A stretch of 64,000 bases of DNA from Lutjanus erythropterus (taxonomy: Eukaryota > Chordata > Actinopteri > Lutjaniformes > Lutjanidae), in assembly GCA_020091685.1 (NCBI GenBank), contig CM034608.1, forward strand, positions 10,354,522-10,418,521. The letters run 5' to 3'. The notes beneath the pieces were generated by a model that saw only the letters and a list, made by a program, of their open reading frames with translations, ran no database searches and had not been told where the DNA came from. The position numbers and the translations under genes are program-made. Shown piece by piece: positions 12,036 to 24,256 of this stretch (positions are counted from its first letter, which is position 1; the number at the start of each line of letters is the position of its first letter).

Positions 12036-13516
12036 ATCACTTGCCCCTGCTTTAATGTCACCAAAGACACAAAAAGACAAATCTATTTTCTTCAAATATT
12101 CTGTCCTCTTCCTGATGAAGGATACACAGTATTTTCTGTGATTAAAACAGAGATGGTGAAATGATACTCTTTCCTAATCTCTACAAATTCTCGCCTATTT
12201 TTTGAGCTGTTTGAGCTTTTTTTCCTGTCCAAGTACAGCTTATCTCCTCTCTCTGTCATTGTTGCTGTCACTCTTCACCAAATGCCAAGGTTTGAAACTA
12301 ATCTGTGAAAACTTCATTTAAGACCTTCAGTCTCACAGAATTATTTGAGTGGATTTACTTCAAGTAGCTGGTCATTACATAACAGTACCAATGTACATGA
12401 GTAATTCTTCCCTGACATACTATGATATGGAGATATGAAATTGTCGTCAGCTAGCCACTGAATTGAATTATATGTAAAGGCAAATTTATTCAAAGATTGC
12501 TTTGCAGAGTCTCCAAAGCTGGAGTATATCTGTCCTCATTATTCTGATATGATATTGCCCTAAGACAGATCAGACAGCAGATGCTAACTACTCCACTAAG
12601 CTTGAATAACCCCTAAAATCTTTGCCCAGCTTTATTTTTCATTTCTGCGTTGATAATGTTATTGCAGATATGCTTATGATGGTCTTTCTAAGTATAGAAA
12701 GTTCTCTGGGTTTGGCTGAAAGCCTAGAGGATCAACATTATCATTGTGGGCCAGTGAAGAGCTGCCCAGAAGCTTGTCCCCAGAGGCTGCTTAATGAGAG
12801 GACAGAGGAAAAGGGAGGAGGAATTGAACCACCTGAAAGCCTGCTGTTGTCAGGGTACAGCAGAAACGCCTGCAGTGAATGTGTTGACATAGCCACGGGG
12901 GCCTCTCCAGACAATGTCATGACCCCGCTCTGCCGGCAACGTCGTTTATCCAACACGTTAGCCCCGTAGCCGCGGTTAGGGTGACTTAACACGAGATGAC
13001 TCTACAGCTAAGGCGGAATTCCTGAGGATACATGGTTCATCTGAGAGGGTACCAGCCTCTTAGCATCCTGTTTATTGTGCTGTTAACATGACAAGACATA
13101 TAGCCACCTCTGGAATACACTATGACAGGTGTATGATGTTATTGCTCAGTATCATGGCTACACAGAGCATCGTAAGTCTGCAACAATATTCCTCGGGGTC
13201 TTGAGTTGGTAAAATATTCACTTCTCTGAAATGCCAGGAGCTGCTCTGAGTTAAGAGTTTATCTTTGGATCACTGCAAGGTATGTATGTGGTGTTTAGCC
13301 TAGATTTCATTGTACAGCAGCTGCATGTAAAACACTTGACTAATGGCATCATAAATTATAAAAAATAAAACATGGAGGCGAACAACACTGAGAACTGGTT
13401 TTACTGCAAGAAAAGGCAAATGTCATGAAAGTATTATGATTAGGTGGAAAAAAACAAGTGTATGTGAGTGCGTATGTTACTGTGTGTGTGTGCGTGATCG
13501 TCAGAACTACATCTCG
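12036..13516. other. Single-copy DNA, nothing identified
   Basis: 12720-13020 is more GC-rich than its surroundings and has overlapping open frames of 115 (+) and 83 (-) codons. Neither shows a domain, and the pair probably reflects composition. Confidence 0.45.
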
Positions 13517-13965
13517 CTAATCTCGCATACTACAGCACAGAACAGCCTAATTTTTTCTGTGCTGATCCATGACTGTACGCTGAAGGACCTCTGTGAGTCA
13601 GAAGCTTGAAAAAAACTTCTTTTTTTTGTGCCTGCATGCTGGCGACAGCCAGGCCACATGATGTTTTCAGGTCGTCCGATTCTAGTGAATGCAATATCTC
13701 AAGAACGCTGTGAGGGAATTTCTTCAAACTTGGCACAAATGACCAGTTGGCGCCAAGCCTGAACTGATTAGATTTTAGTGGGCAAAGGTCACAATGACCT
13801 CACACACATTTTTGGCCATAACAGAAGAATTCATGTGCTAATTATAACAGAATGACCCACAAATATCTAATAGATAAAATGATGAGGTGATGACATTTTA
13901 CATCCAAAAGGTCAAAGGTCAACTTCACTGTGATATCATAATGTTCAGCTGTCTATCAGTGCTTT
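13517..13965 (+). mobile_element. Dispersed teleost repeat with AAAGGTCAAAGGTCAACTTC
   Basis: Word order (CTCAAGAACGCTGTGAGGG, CAAACTTGGCACAAATG, GGGCAAAGGTCACAATGACC, TTGGCCATAACAGAAGAATT, AAAAGGTCAAAGGTCAACTT) matches a repeat I recognise from many fish loci. Class not known to me. The repeated AGGTCA words resemble nuclear-receptor half-sites but come with the repeat. Confidence 0.6.
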
Positions 13966-14685
13966 TTTGTTTTTTTAGACAGAAAATGTGAGTCTTTCAA
14001 GTGGGAGTAGTTGTAAAACATAAAACCAACTTGAAACAGACAATTTCACATCATCTGTAAGATTGTAAGAGTAGCACAGAAGCCTAAGGCATTTTGTATA
14101 TTTGTTAAATTCAGTTGAAGCAGCATACAGACCCAAAATTCTGTGCAGAGGATTAAGACAATGTATTATAAATGATACTTGATTACTAATTTCATCCCCA
14201 AATTTCTGAATTTCTGGACAGGGCTACATTAAATGCACATAGGTACCATGCATTTTATAAATGCATCAGAACAGTAATTGTCATATTTATGTCATATTTG
14301 TCATATTTATGAATGATCTTAAACCGAGTTGCCTGGGATTTGTAATATTCTTTTTCTACGTGGTTGTTTTCCCATTGGTGGTCAGTGATTGAAGTTTGAG
14401 GGTCTCGTTCCAATGATTGCTTGCTGCTCAGACTGCTGACTTTACTTAAAGAAAACAGTTTATGGTAAATGAAGCTATTTTTTTCCCCTTCAGCAGGCAA
14501 ACCTGGGGAATGAGTGCCTCAATCTGCTCCAGGTCACAAGCTTCCTCATGCTGGAGAATTGAGTTTAAGCTTCAAATTTGTAAAACTCTGAAAAAGTGTT
14601 TCATGGGTACTATTCCTGAAGTGAATAAAATGACTTCATAGTACCACCTTCATATGGATCATTTATTACCTGGATACCAAATGTG
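13966..14685. other. AT-rich DNA, nothing identified
   Basis: Contains a short slippage repeat of TTGTCATATTTATG near 14278-14310. No gene seen. Confidence 0.5.
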
Positions 14686-14890
14686 TTTAACTCTTTAAAA
14701 CCAAGATCAACACAAGATGGAGTAAAGTTGGGATTAACAATGATTGTTTGACTCGTTTTAACTCTTTCAAATTAGGGTCAACACAAGACAAAATGAAGTT
14801 GAAATTATCAACAACTTGTTGACTGGATTGGACTTTTTAAAACCAGGGTTAACACAAAATGGACTTAAATTAGGATGATCAACAATTCAT
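14686..14890. repeat. 71-bp tandem repeat, about 2.9 copies
   Basis: Three diverged units start near 14686, 14757 and 14828. Each has a TTTAACTCTTT or GGACTTTTT head, an AGGGTCAACACAAGA-like middle and a TCAACAA-type end. Period is about 71 bp. Units differ by roughly 20 percent, so this is an old array. Confidence 0.8.
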
Positions 14891-15510
14891 GCATACAATT
14901 TTGTTCAGTCTGACTAGCCTATTCACTGAGCTCTAAAGGAGCTAATACTCAAGACAGTTGGTGTTCAAAGGAGCTAGGCCTTTTGTGGCAACATGTGAAA
15001 AATCTTAACAGCGGTCTCCATGTGTGCAGCATTGGCTTCTGTGGCGAGGCTTTTTGTGGTATTGACATTACACAGCGATGAAAGGAAGAGCTGTGAGAAG
15101 CGCTGACAGGGAGCAGCTTCTCATTGTGTGGAGGACTTTTAGCTGGTGCCATGTGGGCATTAGCATTTTGCTACGAAGTGGAAGGGTGTGAGGCAGTAGG
15201 GAGAGCACGACTAAAGTTGGCTCTGGCCTTCTGTAACCTCTGCAGGAAATTATAATGCAATAATGGAAGCGCCCTCCTTTCCTAAATGAGAATATAAACA
15301 AATGATGGATAGCAATAATCTGAGCAGTCAGTGGAGCGCATCGAAAGCCCCAACGCCCACATGACCATGTTGAAACGTTCAGAGAGAGAAAATAAATGGG
15401 GAAAGGACCGAAATGAACAATAAAAATAGCTCCTCTTCCAGAAATAACTCAGAGTAAGGACAGAATTGTGGACCAGGAAAGAGTAAGAGGAAGAAAAAAT
15501 ATAGTGAGAT
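14891..15510. other. Single-copy DNA, nothing identified
   Basis: No domain-bearing frame or repeat boundary. A sequence richer in GC lies around 15000-15240. Confidence 0.5.
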
Positions 15511-15526
15511 AAAAAAAAAAAAAAAA
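15511..15526. repeat. Poly-A tract
   Basis: Run of 16 A. Confidence 0.9.
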
Positions 15527-16230
15527 TACCCAGCAGTTTGGAAGCCAGTGAAAGGCAGCACGCTGTTCACTGCTCCTGCACATCCACTCTGTGTTTGCTG
15601 TCTGCATGAGTGTGTATGCGGCTCTGTGTGTGGGTCGATCTGGCTGTGTGTGTGTGTGTGTCTGAGTATTTGTCTTTCCTCCCTCTCAGATGACGGTCCA
15701 ATGCAATGTTTGTACCTGGCGGTGGGTGCAGGTGCAGTGTTGGCCTGGAAGTCCCATCTCACTGCTGCATCATGTTTTTTTTCCGTGTCTCATCTGTTTT
15801 CTTATCATATTTTCATTGTCCAGGCTACTGTTTGCTATGATGTTTGTTCCCAGCATCTACTGAACTTTATATCAGAAATTCATTCTTATTTGCACAGGTA
15901 TAAGTCAAAGTCATCTATACTGTATGCACAAAATATTTTTAATGTGTAAATTTAATAGTGGTGTTAACATTTAACAAGGCCGAGACTTTACAGCATTGCC
16001 AGTGGTTCTTTCAGGCATTCCAGACAACTCGAAATTCTAAATTTCTGAGCTATTAGTGCAATGAAACGCCACTCAAAGTTGGAGTTCCTACTGTACTTGT
16101 AAACTCACAGCAAATCCATCTACCAAAAATACTAAAAAAAAAAAAAAAAATACTAGAACATTTAGAAATATGCAACATTTACTAACTTACCAGCATTTAT
16201 ATTAATGTCACTCATCTTTTTCTTTAATAC
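15527..16230. other. Single-copy DNA with short (TG)n
   Basis: A TG/GT-rich stretch at 15600-15665 and a poly-A run at 16134-16150. Open frames of 133 (+) and 127 (-) codons overlap here and are partly held open by the GT tract. No gene inferred. Confidence 0.5.
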
Positions 16231-16415
16231 CAAGGACACAGGTTCCTGTGGCAGAAGCTGCAAGAAACAGCAGTTTATCATGGTCAACTGTGTTTTGTTT
16301 TGTTCTTTATGTTTGGCATCATGCATGTGGAACACCCGGAAGTTGTGCGATGGAAATTCAAACTGGGAAATGTCGACTTCCGCCCGACTTTGACTGGAAC
16401 GCAACGTAAGGCACA
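16231..16415. repeat. Possible dispersed-repeat fragment
   Basis: The AACTGGGAAATGTCGACTTC and TTGACTGGAACGC words recall a fish repeat with a GGAACGCA end. Support is weak. Confidence 0.25.
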
Positions 16416-16760
16416 AAACTGCTTTGAGCTAAATACTATCATAAGCATGCTAACATGCTCACAATGACATTGCTAACATGCTGATGTTTAACAGCCATAA
16501 TGTTTAGTTGAGGTTGATGGGAATGTCAGTAAAATTTCAGGTATTAAGTCATAAACCAAAGTAGCCTATTGGACAAAATATAATTTTGTTGATGGCACTA
16601 CAGGAAATCACCAAGGTTAATAATATTAATCATTTGCATACCATGATTGTTTTTACCAAGTGTTTTGTGAATTCTTCAAGATGTTGAAATATTTCAGTCT
16701 GGACAAAACAACTTGAATGGACATTGACGTCCTTAGAGTCATGCATGGCTAAAGATAAAT
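16416..16760 (+). mobile_element. GCTAACATGCT-family repeat, plus copy
   Basis: Begins TTGAGCTAAATAC and carries AGCATGCTAACATGCTC and GCTAACATGCTGATGTTTA, then a GATGGGAATGTCAG segment, AGTCATAAACCAAAGTA, and a terminal GAAATATTTCAGTCTGGAC. This is the order in a common teleost repeat. Antisense fragments lie at 30125-30330 and 32300-32500. Confidence 0.6.
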
Positions 16761-17013
16761 GAAGCCCAAGACTTAAATTTAGCTCCCTAATCTTAAGAGC
16801 ATAATATGCAGCATTGCTTGTAAATGTCAAATTGAAATTTTGTCCGTCCTCCCTGGCTCAGTGGGAGAGAAACATACAGAGAGAGAGAAAATGCTGCATA
16901 GTGTACCTTTAAAGTTGGATTAATCACTTTCAGTATTTTTATTTAAAATGAATAAACTCAGTATGTACATTTGGAAGTGTTTTGGCTTCTTTTAGCTGAC
17001 TGTTTTGGCTTCA
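16761..17013. other. Unassigned DNA
   Basis: No feature recognised. Confidence 0.45.
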
Positions 17014-17340
17014 TGACCCATTTACTGTGTGAGTCAGCCTTACTGCAGTCATCATCCATGTTTGCAGTGGCAGCAGGCAGCTATTTTTAGCAAACCCACT
17101 GTACACTATCTGTCCAAAATCTGACCAGCTAATGAAGTAAGTGAGATATCCGACAACTAAAGAGTCAGATCTTGTTTGAGAAGTTGATGGAAACCAAAAA
17201 AAGCTAAAGGGGGAATAAATATATAGACTTACATTCACCAGGTGAACAGGAGGACAACTCCACAACAGTGGAGTGATAATGGTGCTGTGTCTGCCATGTC
17301 TGTAAATAGGCACTTAGTGTACAGCCGGCACAACAACCAG
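17014..17340. repeat. Possible dispersed repeat
   Basis: TTAGCAAACCCACTGTACAC, AAAGAGTCAGATCTTGTTTG and GAGAAGTTGATGGAAACC occur in an order I associate with a fish repeat. No second copy is found in this window, so support is limited. Confidence 0.35.
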
Positions 17341-18693
17341 ACGCATTAATGTCTCAGGGACCATGTGTTTGTCAACTTATTTTTGAGTTTCTGTGCTCGC
17401 AAGAGGACAGAAATCAGTTATCACAGCATTAAATGTAACTCACATAACCTCAGCAAAAAGATACTGATGTTAGCCTGACCTGAGAACACGAAACTGAAAA
17501 ACTAAACCGAACTGAACTATAGCCAACTAAAGACAAAAGTCACAATTAGACCTAATAACCAGGACAATACACTGACCTACTGCACACTCAACCAATTTGA
17601 CAGTATGAGAGATGACCTATAGCTAACCCAAGGTTTCCTCTTTCCAATTTATTTTTCCCCTTTTCTGTGTGGCAGACATGATGCAACTCTGCTTGGTTTC
17701 ATCATTGTGTGATTGATTATTGATTAGTTTGATCAAGGTAGCAGCAATTGCCCAAGAAAGTCTCAATAGAATGCTGATACGAATAAATAGCTTGAATTGA
17801 CTACAAACAAAGAGCACGCCCCTGCTGCTCTGTAGAGCTGATAACACCAGGCCACAGGGGTCAGCGGTGTCCTCCCCTCTGAGCCCTTTAACACCACCCA
17901 TGAGCAGCACGCTCACCTTGGAATGACCTGGTTTTTATGTACCGTTTGGACGCAGACTGTTTAAGCCATGTCAGCTGGCCTAAATAATGCCATCACCTGA
18001 ACAAGCAGGACTCTGCGGAGAGATGGGGGGATTAGCCAGCATGTTGGCTGCTTGCTGTCTCGCCTGCTGAAGGGCAGATGGAAATTACTTGGAAAAACAA
18101 TCCTTTTATCAACAATGTCAATATTAATATTAATCACCCAGGGAGCAATTCTGTGAGCAAAACTCAGGAAAACAATCACAACAACAACAAAACAAAACAA
18201 ATGGAGGGAAAAAAGAGGGGAAAAAAAACACTAAACATACATTCATTGAAAGACAAACACACAGAGGTACACACAGAGAGAGAGACTTGTGCTCTGGCCA
18301 ACACACACATTCACTGAAGAGACGAAGGTCACCTAAGGGCTAACCTGCAAAGGCTGCAAGCAAACTGACCCCAGATACGATGTCCAATATAACCCTCAAA
18401 ACAGGAATATCTTAAAGCTTAGCTTTCAAAAACAATAATTAAATGCAGTGTTCAAAGAGCAGGTCTAAGATTTGACTGACATTTATAAGTGATATTTTCA
18501 AAAATGCATTCTGAAACATAAGGAGTCTCATGTCTCCATGACTAATTATATTCTTATATATAAGAGTATAGTTAAACTACACAGTAACAAGGACATTTCT
18601 GGGCATTAAGCCATTGGGTTTTCTCTAAAACCACCATAATAAGGAGGCAGAAGTTTTGGGAAACAAACATCTTTGGCTTTTTAGAAGAAAATC
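17341..18693. other. Single-copy DNA, nothing identified
   Basis: Open frames up to 97 codons, featureless. A-rich stretches at 18170-18230. Confidence 0.5.
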
Positions 18694-19767
18694 TACCACT
18701 TTACAATATGACTAAATACCTCATACATGGTCATTAGTTATGTGTGTAACACTTCATAAATCATTAATAAACAATTAAGTTTTCATACATCATTGTGGGG
18801 TCACTATTTGGCTAGATCCAGTTATTGCTTACTACTAATTAATCTTACTAATGAGTTGCTACCATCTATAACTGGCAATAGGAGCTGTATTGTAAATTGT
18901 AAAATGGTACACACTGAAAAGATAAAGGTAAAACAGCCTGTGACAGCCTTAGTGTATGAATCTGGTGATTTGATATATTCATTCGATATGTTGACTGTTA
19001 CAGATGGCTTATTTCTGGCTTCACTCTGGCACATTTTCAGAAATGTTATTAATACGCACTGTCCCTGTCAAATAAAGTACTAAAAAAAAGAAATATAAAT
19101 AAATAATTATAATAAGATATGTAGACGGTGGTTAAATGTTTGTAACTTTTTAATAGATATCTGACAAAGCTGATGGTATAAATCAGTAATTCCCCAAAAA
19201 ACTGGGTCATGACCTACAGATGTGTCACTGGAGCTTTTACTAGTCACGTAAATGTGAATATTTTCTGATTTCTTTAGTCCGCTCTGACAGTAAACTGAAT
19301 ATCTTTGAGTTGTGGACAAAATAAGAAATTTGTGGATGTCATCTTGGACTTTGATCAACATTTTCTGACCTTATATGAACCAAACAACTAATCATTCGGT
19401 GGAAAAGTTGTTGCCAGATCGATCACTAGTTGAATAATAGGTCCAAACGTGAAAACAGGTGGAGTGCACGGTCATACATATTTTGATTTGGGTCATGGTG
19501 GTTTGTCATTTTTAAAAAGTGGGTCCCCAGAAAAAAAAACACTGCTATAAATGCTGATGATGGAGGAGACAAATTAAGTTAGGAGGCAATGAGATCTGAG
19601 GCTTAATCATACAGATAAATGTTGATTCACTATTAGCAACAGGTCACTGTTGCTTATCACTCTAACCTGTTACAGCTTATTAATGAATTATAAAGTGTTT
19701 ACAACATAATCAAAACCATGGAGCATTTATAGATAATTTGCAAGGGTGGTCTTATTGTAAAGTGGCA
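18694..19767. mobile_element. TIR element A (CCACTTTACAATA ends)
   Basis: The left end has ACCACTTTACAATATGAC and the right end, read in reverse, has GCCACTTTACAATAAGACC. Both are followed by long ATTAATAA/TTATAAA-rich arms. Internal words (TAACTGGCAAxAGGAGCTG, TTGTAAAxTGTAAAATGGTAC, GAGGACAAATTAAG) recur in element B at 25341-26736, so the two are copies of one non-autonomous family. The middle (about 19180-19550) is foreign to element B and is annotated separately. Confidence 0.75.
19180..19550 (+). mobile_element. Nested repeat inside TIR element A
   Basis: This part has no counterpart in element B. 19259-19412 carries GACAGTAAACTGAATATCTT, TGAGTTGTGGACAAAATAAG and ACCAAACAACTAATCATTCG, the word order of a very abundant fish repeat that normally ends in ATCGATTA-rich sequence. 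GGGTCATGACC and TTGGGTCATGGTGG flank it on the two sides. Confidence 0.55.
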
Positions 19768-20951
19768 CTGAAAAAATATTTTAAAGTCATTTATTTCTAA
19801 TGCTTTTTTTTTAAAAAAAAAAGCTTCAGGTAGAGAAAACAAGTGGTGGATTGGCCATTTGGATCACTGGGAGAATTACTGGTGGCTCAGCAAGCTGGTT
19901 GGCGCACAATGTCAGGCCAGTGTTAAAAATGCTTAATGAAAGAGATAAATCAAAGAGGAAACAGCGCAGGGCAGCTACAGTCCCTCTGATCTGTTCACCG
20001 TCAGCCCCTTGCCCGCTTTTAACCTGGTGATATGATGCATGTCCCCATCAACACGACGTTCACTTAGTGCACGAGGAAGTGAAAGTCGGTGCTGAGAAGG
20101 AGTGCAGGAAAGTGCCAATAAGTGCTGTAAAATTACAGACATTATGGCAAGTGAGGGATGTGGTTGGTGTTTAAAATGGAATGAAAAAAACATTCTTGCA
20201 GACCAGATCATAATACATGCTGATCTTATAACTACATTTACTCTGTTAAAAAAATAAATCATGCTATGTAAGAAAGCAGGAAATACATAGACCATTGTAC
20301 TCTCTTCTGTCAGGTGGAAGTAAGTGACTCGAAGCTACACTAGCTTCAGGGTAACAGTCAGACATCTAACATTTATTATTAATTTCTCTATTTATTCATG
20401 TTACCTTGGAAGTGCAGTTAACAAACTCTTGAAACTGAAGACACTTGGCTGTTTTAACTATGGATTTTTTTCAACCCGTAAGTAAAGATGTTAGTGGTAT
20501 AAACAGTGAACACACAAATTAAGCACTAACAGTACACATGGTCTGAAGAAAGACAAGGAAGACGGTTTATATACAGTATACAATGACACTGAGGTAATAT
20601 ATATTGAAAATTTCACCTTTTTTAAAGAAAACCGAAAGCTTGAACAGCAAGCATACTGCTGTAATTGATGAATTTTAAAAAGAAACACAAAAGCTGTGAA
20701 TGAAATGGAGGCAATTAAACACCCACGGCCCACAGCTTCACTATACTGTACAGTATAATTGATTCTCATCCGTCAAATGAAGGAGAATATTCAAGCTGGT
20801 TTGATGCTTTTCGTTGGATTGCTTCCATACAGTACATCTAATGTATGGCTGTGAATATTGCAAATATCTAAGCAACAGAAGGAGAAGTTAATGCATATTG
20901 ACTATGTAAATGTTCCTGTATAGACAGAGCAACATTAATCAACATAAGAGG
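19768..20951. other. AT-rich DNA, nothing identified
   Basis: An open frame of 106 codons on the minus strand (19975-20295) has no domain. No repeat ends. Confidence 0.5.
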
Positions 20952-20997
20952 TTTTTTTTTTTTTGGTTAATTCTTTGGAAAAAAAAAAAAAAAAAAA
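20952..20997. repeat. Poly-T(13) facing poly-A(19)
   Basis: A T tract (20952-20964) and an A tract (20979-20997) are separated by 14 bases and could pair as a hairpin. Likely slippage tracts. Confidence 0.85.
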
Positions 20998-22789
20998 CAT
21001 CATAAGATGATTTAAAACAAGGCAATAATCATCAGCAAACATGGTCCAGTCACACCTCATGTAGCATGACATGTGCACACCACATGCGATGTGTGGTTTT
21101 GAAAACAAACAGCAGGGGTGTCACATGATTACATGATGGATTTTCATTTTCATTAGACCTACAGGTTTTACCACCAAGGCATACATTAATCAGAGTTTTA
21201 GCAATAAAGTAAGACTGTTCAGCATTGTAGCTGTGTTAGATGCCTTAGAATTGAACTCTGGTTAACTATTAAAAAGAATATTTGTTAATCCATAAACAAT
21301 ATATTATCACCACATTACAAAAAATCCCAAAATAATTACCTAATAAGAGATCTAAAATGTAAAACTGTCTTAAAAATCAATTTAATATATAATATATTTT
21401 TTAAAAAATGGATATTAAAAAAAAGAAAACTAACTGAAATTATATTGTGTACTTACAAAACTGCACTTCAGAAAGTGTTGTTTGTGTATTGTGATACCTT
21501 TAGTATTATGAAATGCAAAAATAAATAATAATAATCATAAAACTAATAAGATAGAAACTGAATATTTTTAAACAATACAAGTTAAACTAAAATGATCAAA
21601 CCCACTGTGGAAACTAACTGAAACTAAACTGAACTGTAAAATTAAAAACAAAATAAAAATAAAAATGAATCCAAACCTATAATAAATCTACACGTATCTG
21701 CGTTTAATACGGCTCATTCACACGGGATAAGGAAACATAAATACATATTTGGACCAAGTAACTGATACCTTGTGATTGTGCAATCAAATTTCTGACTCGT
21801 TCAGTTTTCAAACAACAGAAAACAGATGCTGATAACAAATTAGACCTAAATCACCAAGATGCCAATTCGTATGGGACTGATATCATCACATGACCTCTGT
21901 GTTCTTCTGTCTGAACAATGCTCATGTTCACTGATTCAACTTCTTTAACTGCCAGTTGAGAATTATTACTTTTTTTCTGATTAATATTTCAGATAAGTAC
22001 TGCATATAAACATTTATTAATTTGTTCAACGTGACTATCAAACTTGAAATTCTAAATTATTTTGCATTTAATCCCTACTGGTACATCCTAGCCTCTAGCT
22101 TGCATTTCACAGCCTGTTTCAACTGCCAAAACCATGGAGGGATGGCAAAACTCTTCCCTTGTCAGGTGTGACTTTGGTAGGCTGATTGAATCGGATTCAA
22201 ACAAATGGACTCAGCTGAATCTGTTTTGTAGTGATTAAAGTCCTGCGCCAGGTACCCTCCCCAGCTCCTTCTTCAGTGCTAAGCTCTCAGTTCTTGGAAT
22301 GAGACTTGAGAGCATGAAGTGAGAAAACAAAGACGCTGCAGAAACATTGTTTTGGCATGTTACACTGATCCCTTCCAAGAGCTGAGTGAGGAGAAGTGGG
22401 ATGTGGAGGAGAACTACTGGGAAATATCTCTCGGATATCTGGCAGTAGGGAAAAAAAAAATGTAATCCCTCCTTGTTATTATCTTTGTCTGGGCACGTGT
22501 GTGTGTACTTGAGATAATGTCGGCTAGGAGGAGAAGAGTAAAAGCATAGTCTTTCCAAATAATGCATGCATCTGATTAGCCTTAGGCTGTTGTCGGTGGA
22601 CAGTGAAGTGGCATTATCTAAAACTTCTATGGCAGATGGCGAAATCGTGAAAGAACAAAGGAAGGAGCAATAGGAGATAGAAGTGAAAGACAAGGACGCG
22701 TAATCATGTTTGACTCTCTTCTTCTTGACGTTTTAAAAGGCACTACTTCTCCTGCACATATATGCCTGTTGCACTTTATACTAATAAGA
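20998..22789. other. AT-rich DNA, nothing identified
   Basis: 21280-21680 is extremely A/T-rich. A minus-strand open frame of 152 codons (22235-22693) has no domain I can recognise and lacks supporting splice context. Confidence 0.5.
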
Positions 22790-23276
22790 TGAAACAAGCA
22801 GTACTTTGTAACAAATTAGACAAAAAATAGAAATAATATAGTCTCACGTAACCAGATCTCTCTCCACAGCGCTCAGTGCTAGAGAAATGTCTGGTATGCA
22901 AACATACACATTCTACTATTGGGGAAAAAAAATGCCCAGCCTGGTTTGCATTTCTTTGAACCAATCACAAACATCTTGGGTGGCGCTATGTCCAGGATGC
23001 AGTGACAGCGCTGCTGCAAAACAGTGTTGAGGGGGGAACTTGTTTTGGTGGAAGATATGCATGTCAGGAGGTGAGCTGTGGCATTAAAATGACTACATTA
23101 CTGCAAAAGAAAAGGCAACCGTGTCCCAGGTGCTGATCTGACGTTTTCAGCGTGTGGATTGCAGTTTGGATGGGTGGCACCGTGACGCAGTGGTTAGCAA
23201 TTTGGACATTGTTCTTGTTCGCAGGGACTTTGAAAACGCAGATAGCAGATGCCACAATACCGCAGCCAGTAGCAGG
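22790..23276. mobile_element. Degraded dispersed repeat with tRNA-like SINE fragment
   Basis: GCCTGGTTTGCATTTCTTTG, ACCAATCACAAACATCTTGG and GAACTTGTTTTGGTGGAAGA occur in the order of a common fish repeat. Next to it, 23169-23203 (GGTGGCACCGTGACGCAGTG, GTTAGCA) resembles the 5' head of a tRNA-derived SINE, cut off after about 35 bp. Confidence 0.5.
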
Positions 23277-23303
23277 ACTTATATCCACAGTGTGGATATA
23301 AGT
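23277..23303. repeat. 27-bp perfect palindrome
   Basis: ACTTATATCCACA (23277-23289) and TGTGGATATAAGT (23291-23303) are exact reverse complements around a single G. It sits at the left edge of a TIR element. Confidence 0.95.
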
Positions 23304-23756
23304 GACTATTAGGCACTTTATTAGATCCTTTTTAGTCTTTATTAGATGGTAATAAGGAACAGTACTGTAAATTAAAAAGTACTGCTTCCCACTGTTAGAC
23401 ACTTATTAGAGTTTCTTAGAGGGTAATTAGGCACACATTGCAAGAAAAATGTACTGTTAACTAAAGTGAAATTCCATATCTGCTGTTTTCCCATTTTTAA
23501 AAAAACAGATGTAGATTATTATAATTACCCTCTAACAACACTGGTCTAACTGTCAAAAATAATACACTTTAGTTTACACTACATTTATGTTGTAATGTGT
23601 CCCTAAATAAGTCTAACAAGGGTCGAAAAGTGAAAAATAATACACTTAAATTTACTCTATATAAAGAACATGTTATTATTCTTATTTTTTTTTCTAATTT
23701 GATATAAAGCACACCTTGTTACATCTTATTAGTGTACTGTAAAATAAAGTGTGACC
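23304..23756. mobile_element. TIR-family element C (ACAGTACACTAATAAG ends)
   Basis: The right end (23724-23755), read in reverse, is GGGTCACACTTTATTTTACA followed by GTACACTAATAAG. It matches the left end of the element nested at 25531-26360. Internal AGAGGGTAATTAGG and GTACTGTTAACTAAA words are shared with that element too. The left end is eroded. Confidence 0.65.
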
Positions 23757-24256
23757 CATATGCCTTCAATATGCTAAAACCAATCCAGCTGCCTTTGACA
23801 TATTAGAATGCCGACATCCAAACCTATCAATTCAGCTGGCAACCAGAGGGGCTTTTTCATGTCGACACGGGGTCAGACCATATCCTGACTCAGCTTAGAG
23901 AATCTGGGTCCTCCGTCTCAATGTGCACTCTGCAGGAACATAGAAATAAATTGCCTTCTATTTTGTAATCTTTCCCCCTGCAGTCTTACACAAGAGCATT
24001 GATTTTAATGTGTTTTTAATAGAAATATAAACCATGAATTACATGATCATTAAAAAAAAGAGATGATGCACGTTTTTGCTGTGTGTTAGAAGCCATGTTA
24101 AATGGAGCCAGGCCTCCTGCACATGCTAAATATCCTACATGCAGCGGGGTGATTTTTGTCACTTCATTATTCCTTTTGGATTCCTTATCAAAGTGCATAC
24201 TGCGGCTGTGATTCTCTTTTCTGGTTCATCACACCAAATAGATCAGCCTGAGACTC
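23757..24256. other. Unassigned DNA
   Basis: No gene or repeat terminus recognised. Confidence 0.5.

Noticed and set aside
13900-13925. AGGTCA direct repeats as nuclear-receptor sites
   Set aside because: They are a fixed part of a dispersed fish repeat, not locus-specific.
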